From assembly GCA_023137615.1 (NCBI GenBank), contig JAGLOS010000006.1, forward strand, positions 1-34,558: DNA of 34,558 nt. The letters run 5' to 3'. This stretch comes from Minisyncoccota bacterium. Lineage in GTDB: Bacteria > Patescibacteriota > Minisyncoccia > Phycocordibacterales > JAGLOS01. Below are positions 1-9,801 of this stretch, piece by piece (within the stretch, counting starts at the first letter, position 1; each line of letters opens with the position of its first letter). Under the pieces are notes generated by a model that ran no database searches, had not been told where the DNA came from, and saw only the letters and a list, made by a program, of their open reading frames with translations. The position numbers were made by a program, and so were the translations under genes.

Positions 1-618
1 CTTTTCTATTTACTTCTTGTCGCGCTTTTTATATCTCTAAAATATCTTTTACCTCAAATACGCGATCATCTTTCTTGGATCCACAAACGCCAAAAAGATG
101 CTTATGAACACGAGCTCCGACTTGTATTTGTTATCCTTATCGGGACAGTACTGCTTTTTGAGCTTATCGGTCTCGAAGCGATCATCGCAGGATTCTTTAC
201 CGGTATCACTCTCTCCACATCGATCAAAAGCGAAGCCTTAAAAAATAAACTTCATGCCATAAGTTATGGTTTCTTTATTCCCATCTTTTTTGTCACGATC
301 GGGACAAAAACCGACCTTATGCCTATCTTCAATGACGGCACGATACTTGTCCTTACTATTACCATAATAACCGTTTCCCTTTTTGCAAAATTCATAACAG
401 GATGGGTCGGAGGAAAATTAAGTAATTTTTCTCAAAAGGAAAGCGTTTTTATCGGTGTCGCGACAACGCCACACCTGTCAACAGCCCTTGCGGTTGCATT
501 TACAGGGCATGCCTTTGATCTTGTAGACGACCGCATGTTTGCCTTGATGATAGCACTCACTCTTGTCTCAACCCTTATAGGACCACTTCTTATAAATTAT
601 GCAGCAAAAAAACTATAA
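1..618 (+). CDS. Cation:proton antiporter (CPA2/KefB-type) C-terminal region, 5'-truncated by window start
   Basis: Frame 1 is open from base 1 to TAA at 618 (LFYLLLVALFISLKYLLPQIRDHLSW...GFFTGITLSTS...FFVTIGTKTDL...); multi-TM antiporter-like. The ATG at 319 in the ORF track is internal. Confidence 0.8.
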   Translation, partial: LFYLLLVALFISLKYLLPQIRDHLSWIHKRQKDAYEHELRLVFVILIGTVLLFELIGLEAIIAGFFTGITLSTSIKSEALKNKLHAISYGFFIPIFFVTIGTKTDLMPIFNDGTILVLTITIITVSLFAKFITGWVGGKLSNFSQKESVFIGVATTPHLSTALAVAFTGHAFDLVDDRMFALMIALTLVSTLIGPLLINYAAKKL

Positions 619-641
619 GATCCTTGTCTTATAGTTTTTTT
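606..641. terminator. Bidirectional intrinsic terminator
   Basis: AAAAAACTATAAGA-tccttg-TCTTATAGTTTTTT directly after the antiporter stop, between convergent genes. Confidence 0.8.
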
Positions 642-680
642 GCGATCTTGAGTAAAATTTTGAAGATCAACTCAATACCC

Positions 681-2915
681 CTAAGAAAGTTTATCCCTCA
701 CTTCGGTTTCAACCTTTAAAAGTGTGTCATAGTGTTCATTGGACATACAGATCTTCTCTTGTACTTTTCCCAACATCTTTTCCGCTTCCCATCTTTTTTG
801 TTCGGCAACACGTTGACGTTTTTCTATTTCTTGCCTTGATTCTTCAAACACACGCCTTTCTGAAAGTGCCTCCGCAGCTTCCACCCTCTTTTCTTTTTCT
901 TGTTTTTCTTTGATCAAATCTTTTTCCTCTTCTTCAAGTATTGATCGCAGATAATCTAAACGTCTCTTTTCCTCAAGAAGAACTACTTGTATATCCTCAA
1001 CTTCTTGTTTCTTGGTTTCGATCTCACCAAGATGTATTTTAAACTTCTTTTCTTTTTTTTCTTCGGTAAGTATCTCTATTCGTCTTACGATCTCTTGTAA
1101 TGATGCCTCTGCACGGGAAAGTGCTTCATCCTTTTCTTTGATAGAGAGTTCTGTCTTTTCATACATTTCCCCAACCTCCCATTTTTCTTTCTCTACTGTT
1201 GCACGCTTGTCTTCCTGTGCCCATCTTTTTTGCTCAATATCGTGTCGTTTGTCAGAAGTTTCAGCCCCGGACTCTTTGATCTCGATCTCTTTGATGTTTT
1301 TTGCAATAACAGATTCTTTCTCGGTTAATTTTTCCAGACGCCTTTTTGCTTCCGTTTTTTGATCCTCAAATTCTTTCTTTTCGCCGGAAACCCTCCTTTT
1401 CTTTGTTGAAATACTCTCTTGTTGTGCGTTGAATGTTTTTATTTCTGACTCAATACGTACCACATCGGTTTTGAGAGTATCCAATTGTTCTGCGGAAATA
1501 TGTATAAGCGGTTTAGGCGGCTCAGGTGGCTCAATCTCTTTCTCAATCGCTTTTTTTATAACAATATCCTCCTTTGCCTCTCCTCCCTTTTTCTTCTTCT
1601 TTTTTACCTCTATATCATTAAACTTCGGTATGTTCGACGGACTTTCCTCTTTTTTAACTTCTTCCTTTACTTTTTTTGGTTCTTCATTTTTTATGATCTT
1701 CTCTATCGTCTGCTGCAGATCATTTCTTACCGCTTCTTTTTTAAGATCTATTTTATCGCCAGCGTCGTCTTTTACCTCTTCTTTTTTCTGATCTTTATCA
1801 TCTTTTATATTTTGCACATTGTTTTCTTTCGCACCTTCCCCGCTCTCTCCACCATACATCGCCTTATCAAAGACATCTTGTGTTGCAACGATCTTTTTTG
1901 AATCTCCTTGTATATATACATTTCCTTTCTTTGCGCTCTCTTTTCCGGTGGCAATCTTTAATAACTCCGTCTCTTTCTCTTTTTTTTCAGAGACAGCTAT
2001 ATCAGACAACGTATTTTTTTGCTCTTGTGTTTTTCGCTCCGCTTCTTTTGGTCGGACCGCGGTAATTTTTGGTTTTGGAGGTTTTGGTGGCTTTGGAAAG
2101 ACAAGATCTTTTTCTTTATCTGTCTTTTCTTTTTTCTCTATCTTTTTTAATACAGCAAAGGATTTATCATCACTTTTCTTTTGCGACAAAAGGACAGTGT
2201 CTTGCGTCACATCTTTTTTGTACGGTGGATATGGCGCTTTGGGGATTATCTTTTTTGTTTCCTTTTTTTCATGCAGGTCAGAGACAACGGATCGTTTTTT
2301 TACTTCAATAATATCAGATCGTTTCTCCTCTTCTTTCTTCGGAGCAACCGCCTGAGCATCTGTGGATCGTTTTTTTTCTTCTTTTTGTTTTTTGGGTTTC
2401 CCTTTAAATGATAAGTGCATCTTTTCCGGCGGCTTTGTAAAAACAAGCTCTTTTTTTGGTATATCTTTTTTTTCAACCTTTTTGCCACTCTCCACTTTTT
2501 TTATCGGGACAGGAGGAACAGTTATATTCTCTTTCTTTTGTGGAATAGGGGTCTTTTTTTGATCTTTTTCTTTGTCTGCTTCTTTGCTGTTTTTTATTTC
2601 CTTGCTTAGACGTGCAGCTTCTTCCGCATTCTTTTCTTTCTGCTTCGCTTTATCGACATCGCGGCTAAAACTCCTCATTATTACAGGAATGGTTTTTTCA
2701 CCACTTGCTATCATTCCTGTTTTGGCAAGACCCTTGCCTTGCGATGCCGGAAGGATAATATCAGGGTCATTAAAATTCACCTGCTTCTTTACAGATGTGT
2801 TAAGGAGATCCCCACTGGATTGAGGTTTACTTTTTTGCTCTGTTATGTCATTTGGATCCATTGTGTCTTCTACATGATCATTAAGTATATTCATTGTATC
2901 ATGAGCAAATAGCAT
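681..2915 (-). CDS. Large Lys/Glu-rich protein: disordered N-terminal half, predicted coiled-coil C-terminal half; function unknown
   Basis: 744-aa ORF; K/E-rich low complexity with PPKPPKP/PPEPPKP islands, then long heptad-like charged helices. Start could be an internal Met (e.g. MNILND or MDPNDI). Confidence 0.75.
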   Translation of the reverse strand: MLFAHDTMNILNDHVEDTMDPNDITEQKSKPQSSGDLLNTSVKKQVNFNDPDIILPASQGKGLAKTGMIASGEKTIPVIMRSFSRDVDKAKQKEKNAEEAARLSKEIKNSKEADKEKDQKKTPIPQKKENITVPPVPIKKVESGKKVEKKDIPKKELVFTKPPEKMHLSFKGKPKKQKEEKKRSTDAQAVAPKKEEEKRSDIIEVKKRSVVSDLHEKKETKKIIPKAPYPPYKKDVTQDTVLLSQKKSDDKSFAVLKKIEKKEKTDKEKDLVFPKPPKPPKPKITAVRPKEAERKTQEQKNTLSDIAVSEKKEKETELLKIATGKESAKKGNVYIQGDSKKIVATQDVFDKAMYGGESGEGAKENNVQNIKDDKDQKKEEVKDDAGDKIDLKKEAVRNDLQQTIEKIIKNEEPKKVKEEVKKEESPSNIPKFNDIEVKKKKKKGGEAKEDIVIKKAIEKEIEPPEPPKPLIHISAEQLDTLKTDVVRIESEIKTFNAQQESISTKKRRVSGEKKEFEDQKTEAKRRLEKLTEKESVIAKNIKEIEIKESGAETSDKRHDIEQKRWAQEDKRATVEKEKWEVGEMYEKTELSIKEKDEALSRAEASLQEIVRRIEILTEEKKEKKFKIHLGEIETKKQEVEDIQVVLLEEKRRLDYLRSILEEEEKDLIKEKQEKEKRVEAAEALSERRVFEESRQEIEKRQRVAEQKRWEAEKMLGKVQEKICMSNEHYDTLLKVETEVRDKLS

Positions 2916-2969
2916 GTGCCATGTGAGTAATTATTAAAAAACTGGTATACTATAAAACATAGAAAAAAC

Positions 2970-3371
2970 ATGAAACGTCTTATCGTGACATATAGCGTTC
3001 ATCCTGATAAACGCCAAGATTTTATAGAAGCATCAGAGAAATTTGTCTCTCAAATAGAAGAGCTGGAATCCGGCATGCTTGAATGTACCACATGCCAAGG
3101 TTGTGATGAAAATTCATTTGTGCATTATCTTTCTTTCAAAGACGATGGTGCCCGGAAAGCCCATGAAAAAGCCCACCATACACAAATTTTCATGACCCTT
3201 ATCAAGAATTTTTGCATGGGAGAAATTACACACATTCCACTTGCGGACAAAGGAGTACCAACAGGCATTACACCAAGTTCACCCGATGAAGAATACCGAC
3301 AGCAACGAGAAGTAGATCTGCATAAAAATCAAGAGGATATTGATAGAATAAAAGGATCGGAAAGTTTATAA
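2970..3371 (+). CDS. Antibiotic biosynthesis monooxygenase (ABM/YgiN-like) domain protein
   Basis: MKRLIVTYSVHPDKRQDFIEASEKF...HYLSFKDDGARKAHEKAHHTQIF pattern typical of ABM ferredoxin-like domains. Confidence 0.65.
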   Translation: MKRLIVTYSVHPDKRQDFIEASEKFVSQIEELESGMLECTTCQGCDENSFVHYLSFKDDGARKAHEKAHHTQIFMTLIKNFCMGEITHIPLADKGVPTGITPSSPDEEYRQQREVDLHKNQEDIDRIKGSESL

Positions 3372-3433
3372 ACTGCAATCAATAGCTAATATCGCAAAAT
3401 ACTCATTATAAATTATTAATTAAAATTATTATT

Positions 3434-4222
3434 ATGAATGAAATATATCACAAAAAACCCTTTTTTGTTGGAACAGCGATGATCGTAGCTCTTTTTTCTT
3501 TTTCGTATGCAATAATTTCTTTTGTACACTCATACGATGCACAGATCCAACCCTCTTCTTTCCGAAGCTTCAATGTCTCCGCAGAAGGAAGCGTAGTTGC
3601 AGTACCTGACGTCGCGCAATTTAGTTTTACTGTTATATCAGAGGGAGGAACAGACCTCTCTTTACTGCAAGCAGACAATGCAAAAAAAATAGAAGCTGTT
3701 ACGGACTTTGTTAAAAAAGAAGGTGTCGACGATAAAGACATTAAGACAACTGCGTACTCTGTCTCTCCACGTTACACCATTTGTTATCCATACAAAGAGC
3801 CGAGCGGAGTATGTCCACCAAGAGAGATCGTCGGATATACAGTACGTCAATCAACCCAAGTTAAGATTCGCGATTTTGACACGATCGGAGATATCTTGGG
3901 TGGAGTCGTAACAAAAGGAGCAAACTCTGTATCGCAACTATCTTTCAACATAGACGATGAAACAATATTACAAGCGGAAGCTCGTGAAGAAGCAATAAAA
4001 AAAGCGGACCAAAAAGCAAAAGAGATCGCAAAGGCCGGAGGTTTTCGTGTTGGGAAAGTTCTCGGTATTAGTGAAGGATATGTTTCTCCATATCGTACAA
4101 AATACGATTACACGTATGGAATGTCCGCAGAATTTGCCGAGAGTGATAGTTTTGCACCCACAATAGAAGCCGGTTCCCAAGAGGTTTCCGTTACTGTTAC
4201 CCTTGTGTACGAAATAAAATGA
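3434..4222 (+). CDS. SIMPL (DUF541) domain protein, membrane/secreted
   Basis: N-terminal TM, then VSAEGSVVAVPDVAQFSFTV...NAKKIEAVTDFVKKEGVDDKDIKTTAYSVSPRY, characteristic of SIMPL/DUF541. Confidence 0.85.
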   Translation: MNEIYHKKPFFVGTAMIVALFSFSYAIISFVHSYDAQIQPSSFRSFNVSAEGSVVAVPDVAQFSFTVISEGGTDLSLLQADNAKKIEAVTDFVKKEGVDDKDIKTTAYSVSPRYTICYPYKEPSGVCPPREIVGYTVRQSTQVKIRDFDTIGDILGGVVTKGANSVSQLSFNIDDETILQAEAREEAIKKADQKAKEIAKAGGFRVGKVLGISEGYVSPYRTKYDYTYGMSAEFAESDSFAPTIEAGSQEVSVTVTLVYEIK

Positions 4223-4238
4223 TCTTTTATCATTTTTT

Positions 4239-4281
4239 AAATTCAAAACAGCGCCATTTTATATGGCGCTGTTTTGAATTT
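4239..4281. terminator. Strong bidirectional stem-loop terminator
   Basis: Perfect 19-bp stem AAATTCAAAACAGCGCCAT-tttat-ATGGCGCTGTTTTGAATTT. Confidence 0.85.
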
Positions 4282-4391
4282 ACTTTACAAAAATTGAACT
4301 TACCTATCATATCTGTAATAATTGTATGATGTCCACGCAACAAATACACAAACTTAAGTTTCTTCAACTTTATAACTTTTGACTTGTTACA

Positions 4392-5636
4392 TCATTCCCA
4401 TCGAAGCGCTTCAATAGGGCTCTTTTGGGATGCTTTTCGTGCCGGATAAAGCCCAAAAACAAGTCCTACTGCGGAAGAGACTACAACTCCCAGCAATGCA
4501 GCTGAAAACGGGAACGAGAAGCTCCAGGAGTCATTCAACGCATATGACAAACCAAACGAAGATACCACTGCCAAAAAGACCCCTACTGTAATACCAACCA
4601 CCCCTCCGGCAAATGTCAGCATGATCGACTCGAGAAGAAACTGAAATAAAATATCTTTATTTGTCGCACCTATTGCTTTGCGTAGTCCGATCTCTTTTGT
4701 TCGCTCAGTCACAGACACAAGCATAATATTCATAACGCCAATACCACCGACCACAAGAGAGATGGCAACAACAGATGACAAAAATAAAGTAAGTACACTC
4801 AAAATGATACCGATCTGATCAACCACCCCTTGTTGTGTCTCAACAAAAAAATCATCATCTTCGGGGTCATCAATATTATGTCTCTCACGTATTGTTGCTT
4901 CAATATCAAAAACCGCACGATCAATATTTTCGGAATCATTTACACGCATCATAACCTCATGATAATAATCAATACCCAAAAGATATGTCTGCGCAGTCGA
5001 GTATGGCATCAGAACGAGGTCGTCGATATTAAAGAACATAACTTGTCCGTATTGAGGGAACACGCCAACCACTCTAAAATTATGATCCCTGATCTTTATA
5101 TTTCTACCAAGTGCTCTTTCTCCTTCAAATAATTCTTCTTCTACTTTCGAACCGATGACCACAACACGCGCTTTTTGGTTGATCTCATCTTCACCAAACA
5201 AGACACCTTGTTCCGGATAGACATTAAACATGTCAGCCATAAATTCCGCCGACCACCCAAACATTGTCGGCGTATGCACCTCACGTCCATATGACACGTT
5301 TCCGGTTACCACAACCGCAGGAGCTGCGGAGATCAGATCCGGCACATTTCCTTTTTTAAACAAGGCCTCAACATCCTTTTCTTTTATTGAATCGGCAAAA
5401 AGTGTCCCTGAAATATCAGAAAATCCGGTTGGTTGTTTCCCGGGACGCAATACCACCATGTCCGCTCCCATACCTTCGACTTGAGTCAGAATAAGCTGTT
5501 CAGCGCCTTTTCCGATCGAAACTATCAATATGATAGACGCGATACCGATAACGATCCCAAGGATCGTAAGAAATGATCGCGCTTTGTTTGTCCGTATTCC
5601 ATCGTATGCTGTTCTGACACCGTATTTAATATTCAT
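4392..5636 (-). CDS. MacB-like ABC transporter permease (FtsX superfamily)
   Basis: MNIKYGVRTAYDGIRTNKARSFLTILGIVIGIASIILIVSIGKGAEQLI...GGIGVMNIMLVSVTERTKEIGLRKAIGATNKDIL... Confidence 0.9.
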   Translation of the reverse strand: MNIKYGVRTAYDGIRTNKARSFLTILGIVIGIASIILIVSIGKGAEQLILTQVEGMGADMVVLRPGKQPTGFSDISGTLFADSIKEKDVEALFKKGNVPDLISAAPAVVVTGNVSYGREVHTPTMFGWSAEFMADMFNVYPEQGVLFGEDEINQKARVVVIGSKVEEELFEGERALGRNIKIRDHNFRVVGVFPQYGQVMFFNIDDLVLMPYSTAQTYLLGIDYYHEVMMRVNDSENIDRAVFDIEATIRERHNIDDPEDDDFFVETQQGVVDQIGIILSVLTLFLSSVVAISLVVGGIGVMNIMLVSVTERTKEIGLRKAIGATNKDILFQFLLESIMLTFAGGVVGITVGVFLAVVSSFGLSYALNDSWSFSFPFSAALLGVVVSSAVGLVFGLYPARKASQKSPIEALRWE

Positions 5637-5665
5637 GACGATTTATATTTAGGCATATCCTTGTC

Positions 5666-6385
5666 TTATTTTTTGAATTCTTTATGTGCATAACGTTGTT
5701 TTTCAACCTTTTTGTCACTCTCCACTTTTCCATCTTTTACATAAATAACTCTTTTGGCATGTTCTGCGGTGTATGTCTCGTGAGTAATAAGTATTACTGT
5801 CCTCTTTTCTTTTTTATTAAGATCTTGAATGATCTCCATAACATCTCTCCCTGTTTTTGAGTCGAGATTGCCGGTCGGCTCGTCTGCAAAAATGATATCG
5901 GGATCGTTCACCAATGCTCTGGCAATTGCCACGCGTTGCTTTTCGCCACCGGAGAGTTGCGCTGGAGTATGATCAATACGATGGGTCAAACCCATCGCCT
6001 CAATCCTGCTTCTTGCAAGGGTATCCCACATATCTTCTTTTATACCGGAATATAAAAGAGGTAATTTCACATTTTCCAACACACTTGCCCGTGCCAACAA
6101 ATTAAACTGCTGAAACACGAAACCCATCTTTTTATTTCTTACATGTGCAAGTTCATCTTGTGTAAAATCATCTATTGTCTTTCCATCAAGACGATATTCT
6201 CCTTTTGTGTGTCGATCTAAAAAGCCCAATACATGGAGCAATGTAGATTTACCGGAACCACTCGGTCCCATGATCGCGACAAATTCCCCTTCTTCGATGG
6301 AAAATGTCGCATCAACAAGAGCGTAGGTTGGATTGTCTTCCGTCCCATATATTTTTGCAACATGTTTTGCCTCAATGAGTACCAT
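5666..6385 (-). CDS. MacB/LolD-type ABC transporter ATP-binding protein
   Basis: Walker [10 protein letters not shown], signature [15 protein letters not shown], Walker [14 protein letters not shown]. Start set to [14 protein letters not shown] (6385) because the longer ORF to 6457 overlaps the upstream adaptor gene. Confidence 0.9.
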   Translation of the reverse strand: MVLIEAKHVAKIYGTEDNPTYALVDATFSIEEGEFVAIMGPSGSGKSTLLHVLGFLDRHTKGEYRLDGKTIDDFTQDELAHVRNKKMGFVFQQFNLLARASVLENVKLPLLYSGIKEDMWDTLARSRIEAMGLTHRIDHTPAQLSGGEKQRVAIARALVNDPDIIFADEPTGNLDSKTGRDVMEIIQDLNKKEKRTVILITHETYTAEHAKRVIYVKDGKVESDKKVEKQRYAHKEFKK

Positions 6386-6389
6386 ATCA

Positions 6390-8069
6390 TTATTTACGAA
6401 CAAAGGTAATGACCTCTTCTCCTTCAGAAAGACCCTCAAGGATCTCTGTTCGACCATCGGAGCTCCTCAGCCCTGTCACCACAGGAACCATAATAACTTT
6501 TCCATTTTCAAACATTCGTACATATTTCTGTGAGTCTTCTGTTATGATCGCGCGTGTCGGTACTGCGACAACATCTTTTCTCTCGTCAGTCAAAATAGAA
6601 GAATCTGCTGTCATACCGGATTTGATACGCTCATCTTCTCCGTCAGAGAACACGACCGTCACCCTATAGGTCGAGACACCTTCAATAACCGTTTCAGCCG
6701 GATCGATCGAAGCTACCGTTGCTACAAAAATATCCTCGTTAGTGTAAGCATCCAATGTGATCTCGACAACGTCCCCTATAGAGACTTTTGAAATATCTAC
6801 TTCAGGAATAAATATTTCAACTTCGTACGAATTCTTAGAAATAACCGAAGCGACAATACTGCCCGCTTGGACAAAAACCCCGTTGCGAGCATCCTGCTTT
6901 GTCACTACGCCATCTATTGGAGCTCTCAATATCATTGTATATATTTGTGCCTGAATAAGATCCTGTTGTGCATACGCTGCCACGATACGAGCATTTTGTG
7001 TTGTAAGCGCCTCTTGAGTACTACCGGCTTCTTTTAGAATAAGTTCTGATTGTACTTGTCTTAATGTATTTTCAGAGGTAATGATCCCGGTTTCTGCCGC
7101 CATGATAGCACTCGTGTTCACTGCTTTTTGAACTTCAACCGCCTGCAGATTTGCAGACAAGCTTGTTATTGCTGCAGAGACAGCGGTTTTCTGTGCCACT
7201 ATATCAGCTTTCTCTGTCGTGCTGAATGTTGAAAGGATAGGTATCGCCTCAAGCACATCATACACCGATCCCAAAGCGATCTGTACGTCTGAGAGAGTAC
7301 TATCAAGATCTGCTTGCACAGCAAGATCAGACTCCACAGAAAACCCTTGAACCTCGCTATACACACCACCCGAAAGTTCGCTTACCGATTCAGCGACCCA
7401 TCCGGCAGTACCTGATACATTAAAAAGATCTTTTATTGCTTTCTCTTTTTCTGCTGCAAAATCCTGTGCGCTCACGCCCGGAAGTGTAAAACGTGTATAT
7501 TGAACATCTGAGATAGCAACAAGAGCGTTCTTACCACTACTGACGGCACCTTGAGCAGATGTCAACGCACTGTTATGTGCTGATACGATATCTGTTTGTG
7601 CCTTCTCGATAACATTCTCCAATGAGATATTTGCATTTTCAAGCGACCTCTCCGCGTTTTCAACCGCAGTTTGCGCAAGTGCCAACTCTTCAGAACGACT
7701 TCCTCTTTTTAATTCAGCAAGAGTACTCTCCTCTTGGATAATAGAGGCCTTTGCTTGTGTAAGTTGAGCTTGAAGCTCTGACGTATCAAGCGAAGCGATC
7801 CATTCCCCGGCTGATATTTCATCCCCAACAGATGCATAAACCCTTGCGACCATTCCGCCTCTTTGAAATGATAGATCCCTGTCCTCAGAGGGGCGTACTT
7901 TTCCGGTAACCTCCACCTCCTGGACAACGTCCGTCTTTTCTATCACCATTGTCTCATACATATCAGCCAAATCTTGTTCCGATCCAAAACTTATTATTAC
8001 AATAACAATAAGAATCATGGCGGCAGAATAGATAAAAATGTGTTTTTTAATTTTTTGTATTATTTTCAT
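6390..8069 (-). CDS. HlyD/MacA-family efflux periplasmic adaptor protein
   Basis: N-terminal TM; biotinyl-lipoyl-like VRPSEDRDLSFQRGGMVARVYASVGDEISAGEWIASLDTSELQAQLTQA; long helical hairpin; ILRAPIDGVVTKQDARNGVFVQAG; 4 bp upstream of the ATPase gene. Confidence 0.85.
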   Translation of the reverse strand: MKIIQKIKKHIFIYSAAMILIVIVIISFGSEQDLADMYETMVIEKTDVVQEVEVTGKVRPSEDRDLSFQRGGMVARVYASVGDEISAGEWIASLDTSELQAQLTQAKASIIQEESTLAELKRGSRSEELALAQTAVENAERSLENANISLENVIEKAQTDIVSAHNSALTSAQGAVSSGKNALVAISDVQYTRFTLPGVSAQDFAAEKEKAIKDLFNVSGTAGWVAESVSELSGGVYSEVQGFSVESDLAVQADLDSTLSDVQIALGSVYDVLEAIPILSTFSTTEKADIVAQKTAVSAAITSLSANLQAVEVQKAVNTSAIMAAETGIITSENTLRQVQSELILKEAGSTQEALTTQNARIVAAYAQQDLIQAQIYTMILRAPIDGVVTKQDARNGVFVQAGSIVASVISKNSYEVEIFIPEVDISKVSIGDVVEITLDAYTNEDIFVATVASIDPAETVIEGVSTYRVTVVFSDGEDERIKSGMTADSSILTDERKDVVAVPTRAIITEDSQKYVRMFENGKVIMVPVVTGLRSSDGRTEILEGLSEGEEVITFVRK

Positions 8070-8130
8070 ATCTATTTTATTATATACTTTTTTACCGTTT
8101 TAGTATGTATACGTATTAGTATGATAAACA

Positions 8131-8721
8131 TTACTGCCTCAATAAACCAACTCTTTTAAAGATCTCTTCCAATACCTGATTTTTACCTTTCTTGGTCTTT
8201 GCCGAATACATAAAGATATTAACTCCACCTGCTTTTGCGTGTATCTTTTTTAACTGTTTTGTGATCTCTTGTTGTTTTAATTTATCCACTTTATTTGCAA
8301 TAATGTTCACTTCATGCCCATGAGAATGAAGTATTCGAAGCATTTCTTCATCGAGATCAGTAATACCAACCTGCATGTCTATTACAAGCATCACTGATTC
8401 CGGTTTTACCGTTGAATATTGTATATACCACAAAATACGTTTTGCAATTCTATCGCGATCTTTTTTAGACATCTTTGCGTATCCATAACCGGGAAAATCA
8501 ACAAAATAAAACTTGTCGTTAATACGATAAAAATTTGCTTCGCGTGTCTTTCCGGGTGTCGAACTTGACCGCACGAGACTCTTCCTGCCCAAAAGTGAAT
8601 TGATAACACTTGATTTACCCACATTTGATCGCCCCAAAAAAGCAATTTGCGGATATCCATCAGAGATCATATAATCATCTCCTGTTACCCCCTTAACAAA
8701 CTCAGCACTTGCGATATTCAT
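8131..8721 (-). CDS. engB: Ribosome biogenesis GTP-binding protein EngB/YsxC
   Basis: FLGRSNVGKSSVINSLLGRK, SSTPGKTREANFYRI, FVDFPGYGYAK, ANKVDKL motifs. Confidence 0.93.
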   Translation of the reverse strand: MNIASAEFVKGVTGDDYMISDGYPQIAFLGRSNVGKSSVINSLLGRKSLVRSSSTPGKTREANFYRINDKFYFVDFPGYGYAKMSKKDRDRIAKRILWYIQYSTVKPESVMLVIDMQVGITDLDEEMLRILHSHGHEVNIIANKVDKLKQQEITKQLKKIHAKAGGVNIFMYSAKTKKGKNQVLEEIFKRVGLLRQ

Positions 8722-8882
8722 AAAGTGTATTGATTATATATTATATTTACTATACTAATATATATAAGTATACAACAAATATATCCTTACTTCCTATGAA
8801 TAAAAATTCTGATTGAAAAATATGGTAATATATGGTACAAAAAAGAGATTGTAATAAATAAACTTAATCAATATCTATAATT

Positions 8883-9713
8883 ATGGAAGAAAAAAAACAA
8901 AATCTAGGAGTGCCTGTCGCCATTGTCATCGCAGGTATTGCTATTGCCGGAGCAATTATCTATTCAAATAACACAACAGCTGCGAGCAAACTCTCAACAG
9001 ATCATCCGATCGCTGAAAGTTTGGGTCTTGATATAAAAAAGTTCAGTGAATGTGTCGAAAATAAAACATTTGCTGACGAAATAAGCAAACAACACGATCT
9101 TGGCGTGTCACTTGGACTTCAAGGGACACCGCACAGTATCGTCATACTCAAAGACGGAACCGGTTATCGAATAAACGGCGCTTATCCATACAATACGGTA
9201 GCTCTTACGATCGAAGCCGCGCTATCCGGTGTAAGCACAGAAAAAATACAACACTTCTTGGATATGTTCCAAGAACAAGGTATTACCGAAGAAGACATAA
9301 ACTCATACGTCCAAAAGAAGATCATACCAACGATCGAAGCGTATCAAAACGGAGAAGAAGTTGCAAAAACGGAAATCGACAGTGCCTCTATCGTTGAAAG
9401 AAAAGATGAAATACTATCGACAGGACACCTTTTGGGAAACGAAAATGCCGCAGTTACCGTTGTTGAATTCTCAGATATGGAATGTCCGTATTGTCCACGA
9501 TTTCACAGCACAATGGATCAAGTGTATAAAGAATATGAAGAAACAGGAGAGGTTGCATGGAGGTATTCATCTTTCTTCCCATTCGACAGTAATCCTCAAG
9601 CACATCCAAACGCACGAGCACAGGCAGAAGCAGTTGAATGCGCGGCATCTGTCGGTGGTGAAGACATGTTTTGGGCATATATAGAAAAACAGTTTACAGC
9701 AAACGGTCTTTAA
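8883..9713 (+). CDS. DsbA-family thioredoxin-fold protein, membrane anchored, with apparent circular permutation
   Basis: N-terminal TM; LGLDIKKFSECVENKTFADEISKQHDLGVSLGLQGTPHSIVILKDG (C-terminal DsbA half with cis-Pro) precedes NENAAVTVVEFSDMECPYCPRFHSTMDQVY...ECAASVGGEDMFWAYIEKQFTANGL-stop (N-terminal DsbA half). Confidence 0.85.
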   Translation: MEEKKQNLGVPVAIVIAGIAIAGAIIYSNNTTAASKLSTDHPIAESLGLDIKKFSECVENKTFADEISKQHDLGVSLGLQGTPHSIVILKDGTGYRINGAYPYNTVALTIEAALSGVSTEKIQHFLDMFQEQGITEEDINSYVQKKIIPTIEAYQNGEEVAKTEIDSASIVERKDEILSTGHLLGNENAAVTVVEFSDMECPYCPRFHSTMDQVYKEYEETGEVAWRYSSFFPFDSNPQAHPNARAQAEAVECAASVGGEDMFWAYIEKQFTANGL

Positions 9714-9801
9714 GATCAAAAATCTCCTCCAGAAGAGAATTGTTAAAAATCTGATCGATCAAATCATGCATTTCGTCATGTTTTGATATAGTCGTTATAG
9801 A

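Noticed and set aside
319-618. 99-aa ORF as a separate gene
   Set aside because: The frame is open upstream to base 1 with antiporter-like sequence; the ATG is internal.
722-2823. Many plus-strand ORFs (722-913, 1012-1362, 1429-1791, 1485-1901, 1819-2355, 2572-2823, etc.)
   Set aside because: They are F/S/L-rich mirror images of the K/E-rich minus-strand gene; no family motifs, overlapping one another in several frames.
9361-9684. 107-aa ORF in an alternate frame inside the permuted DsbA gene
   Set aside because: Out-of-frame overlap with a well-supported CDS.
9714-9801. Missing C-terminal half of DsbA downstream by frameshift
   Set aside because: Reading other frames after 9713 gives no DsbA-like sequence, which favours permutation over truncation.
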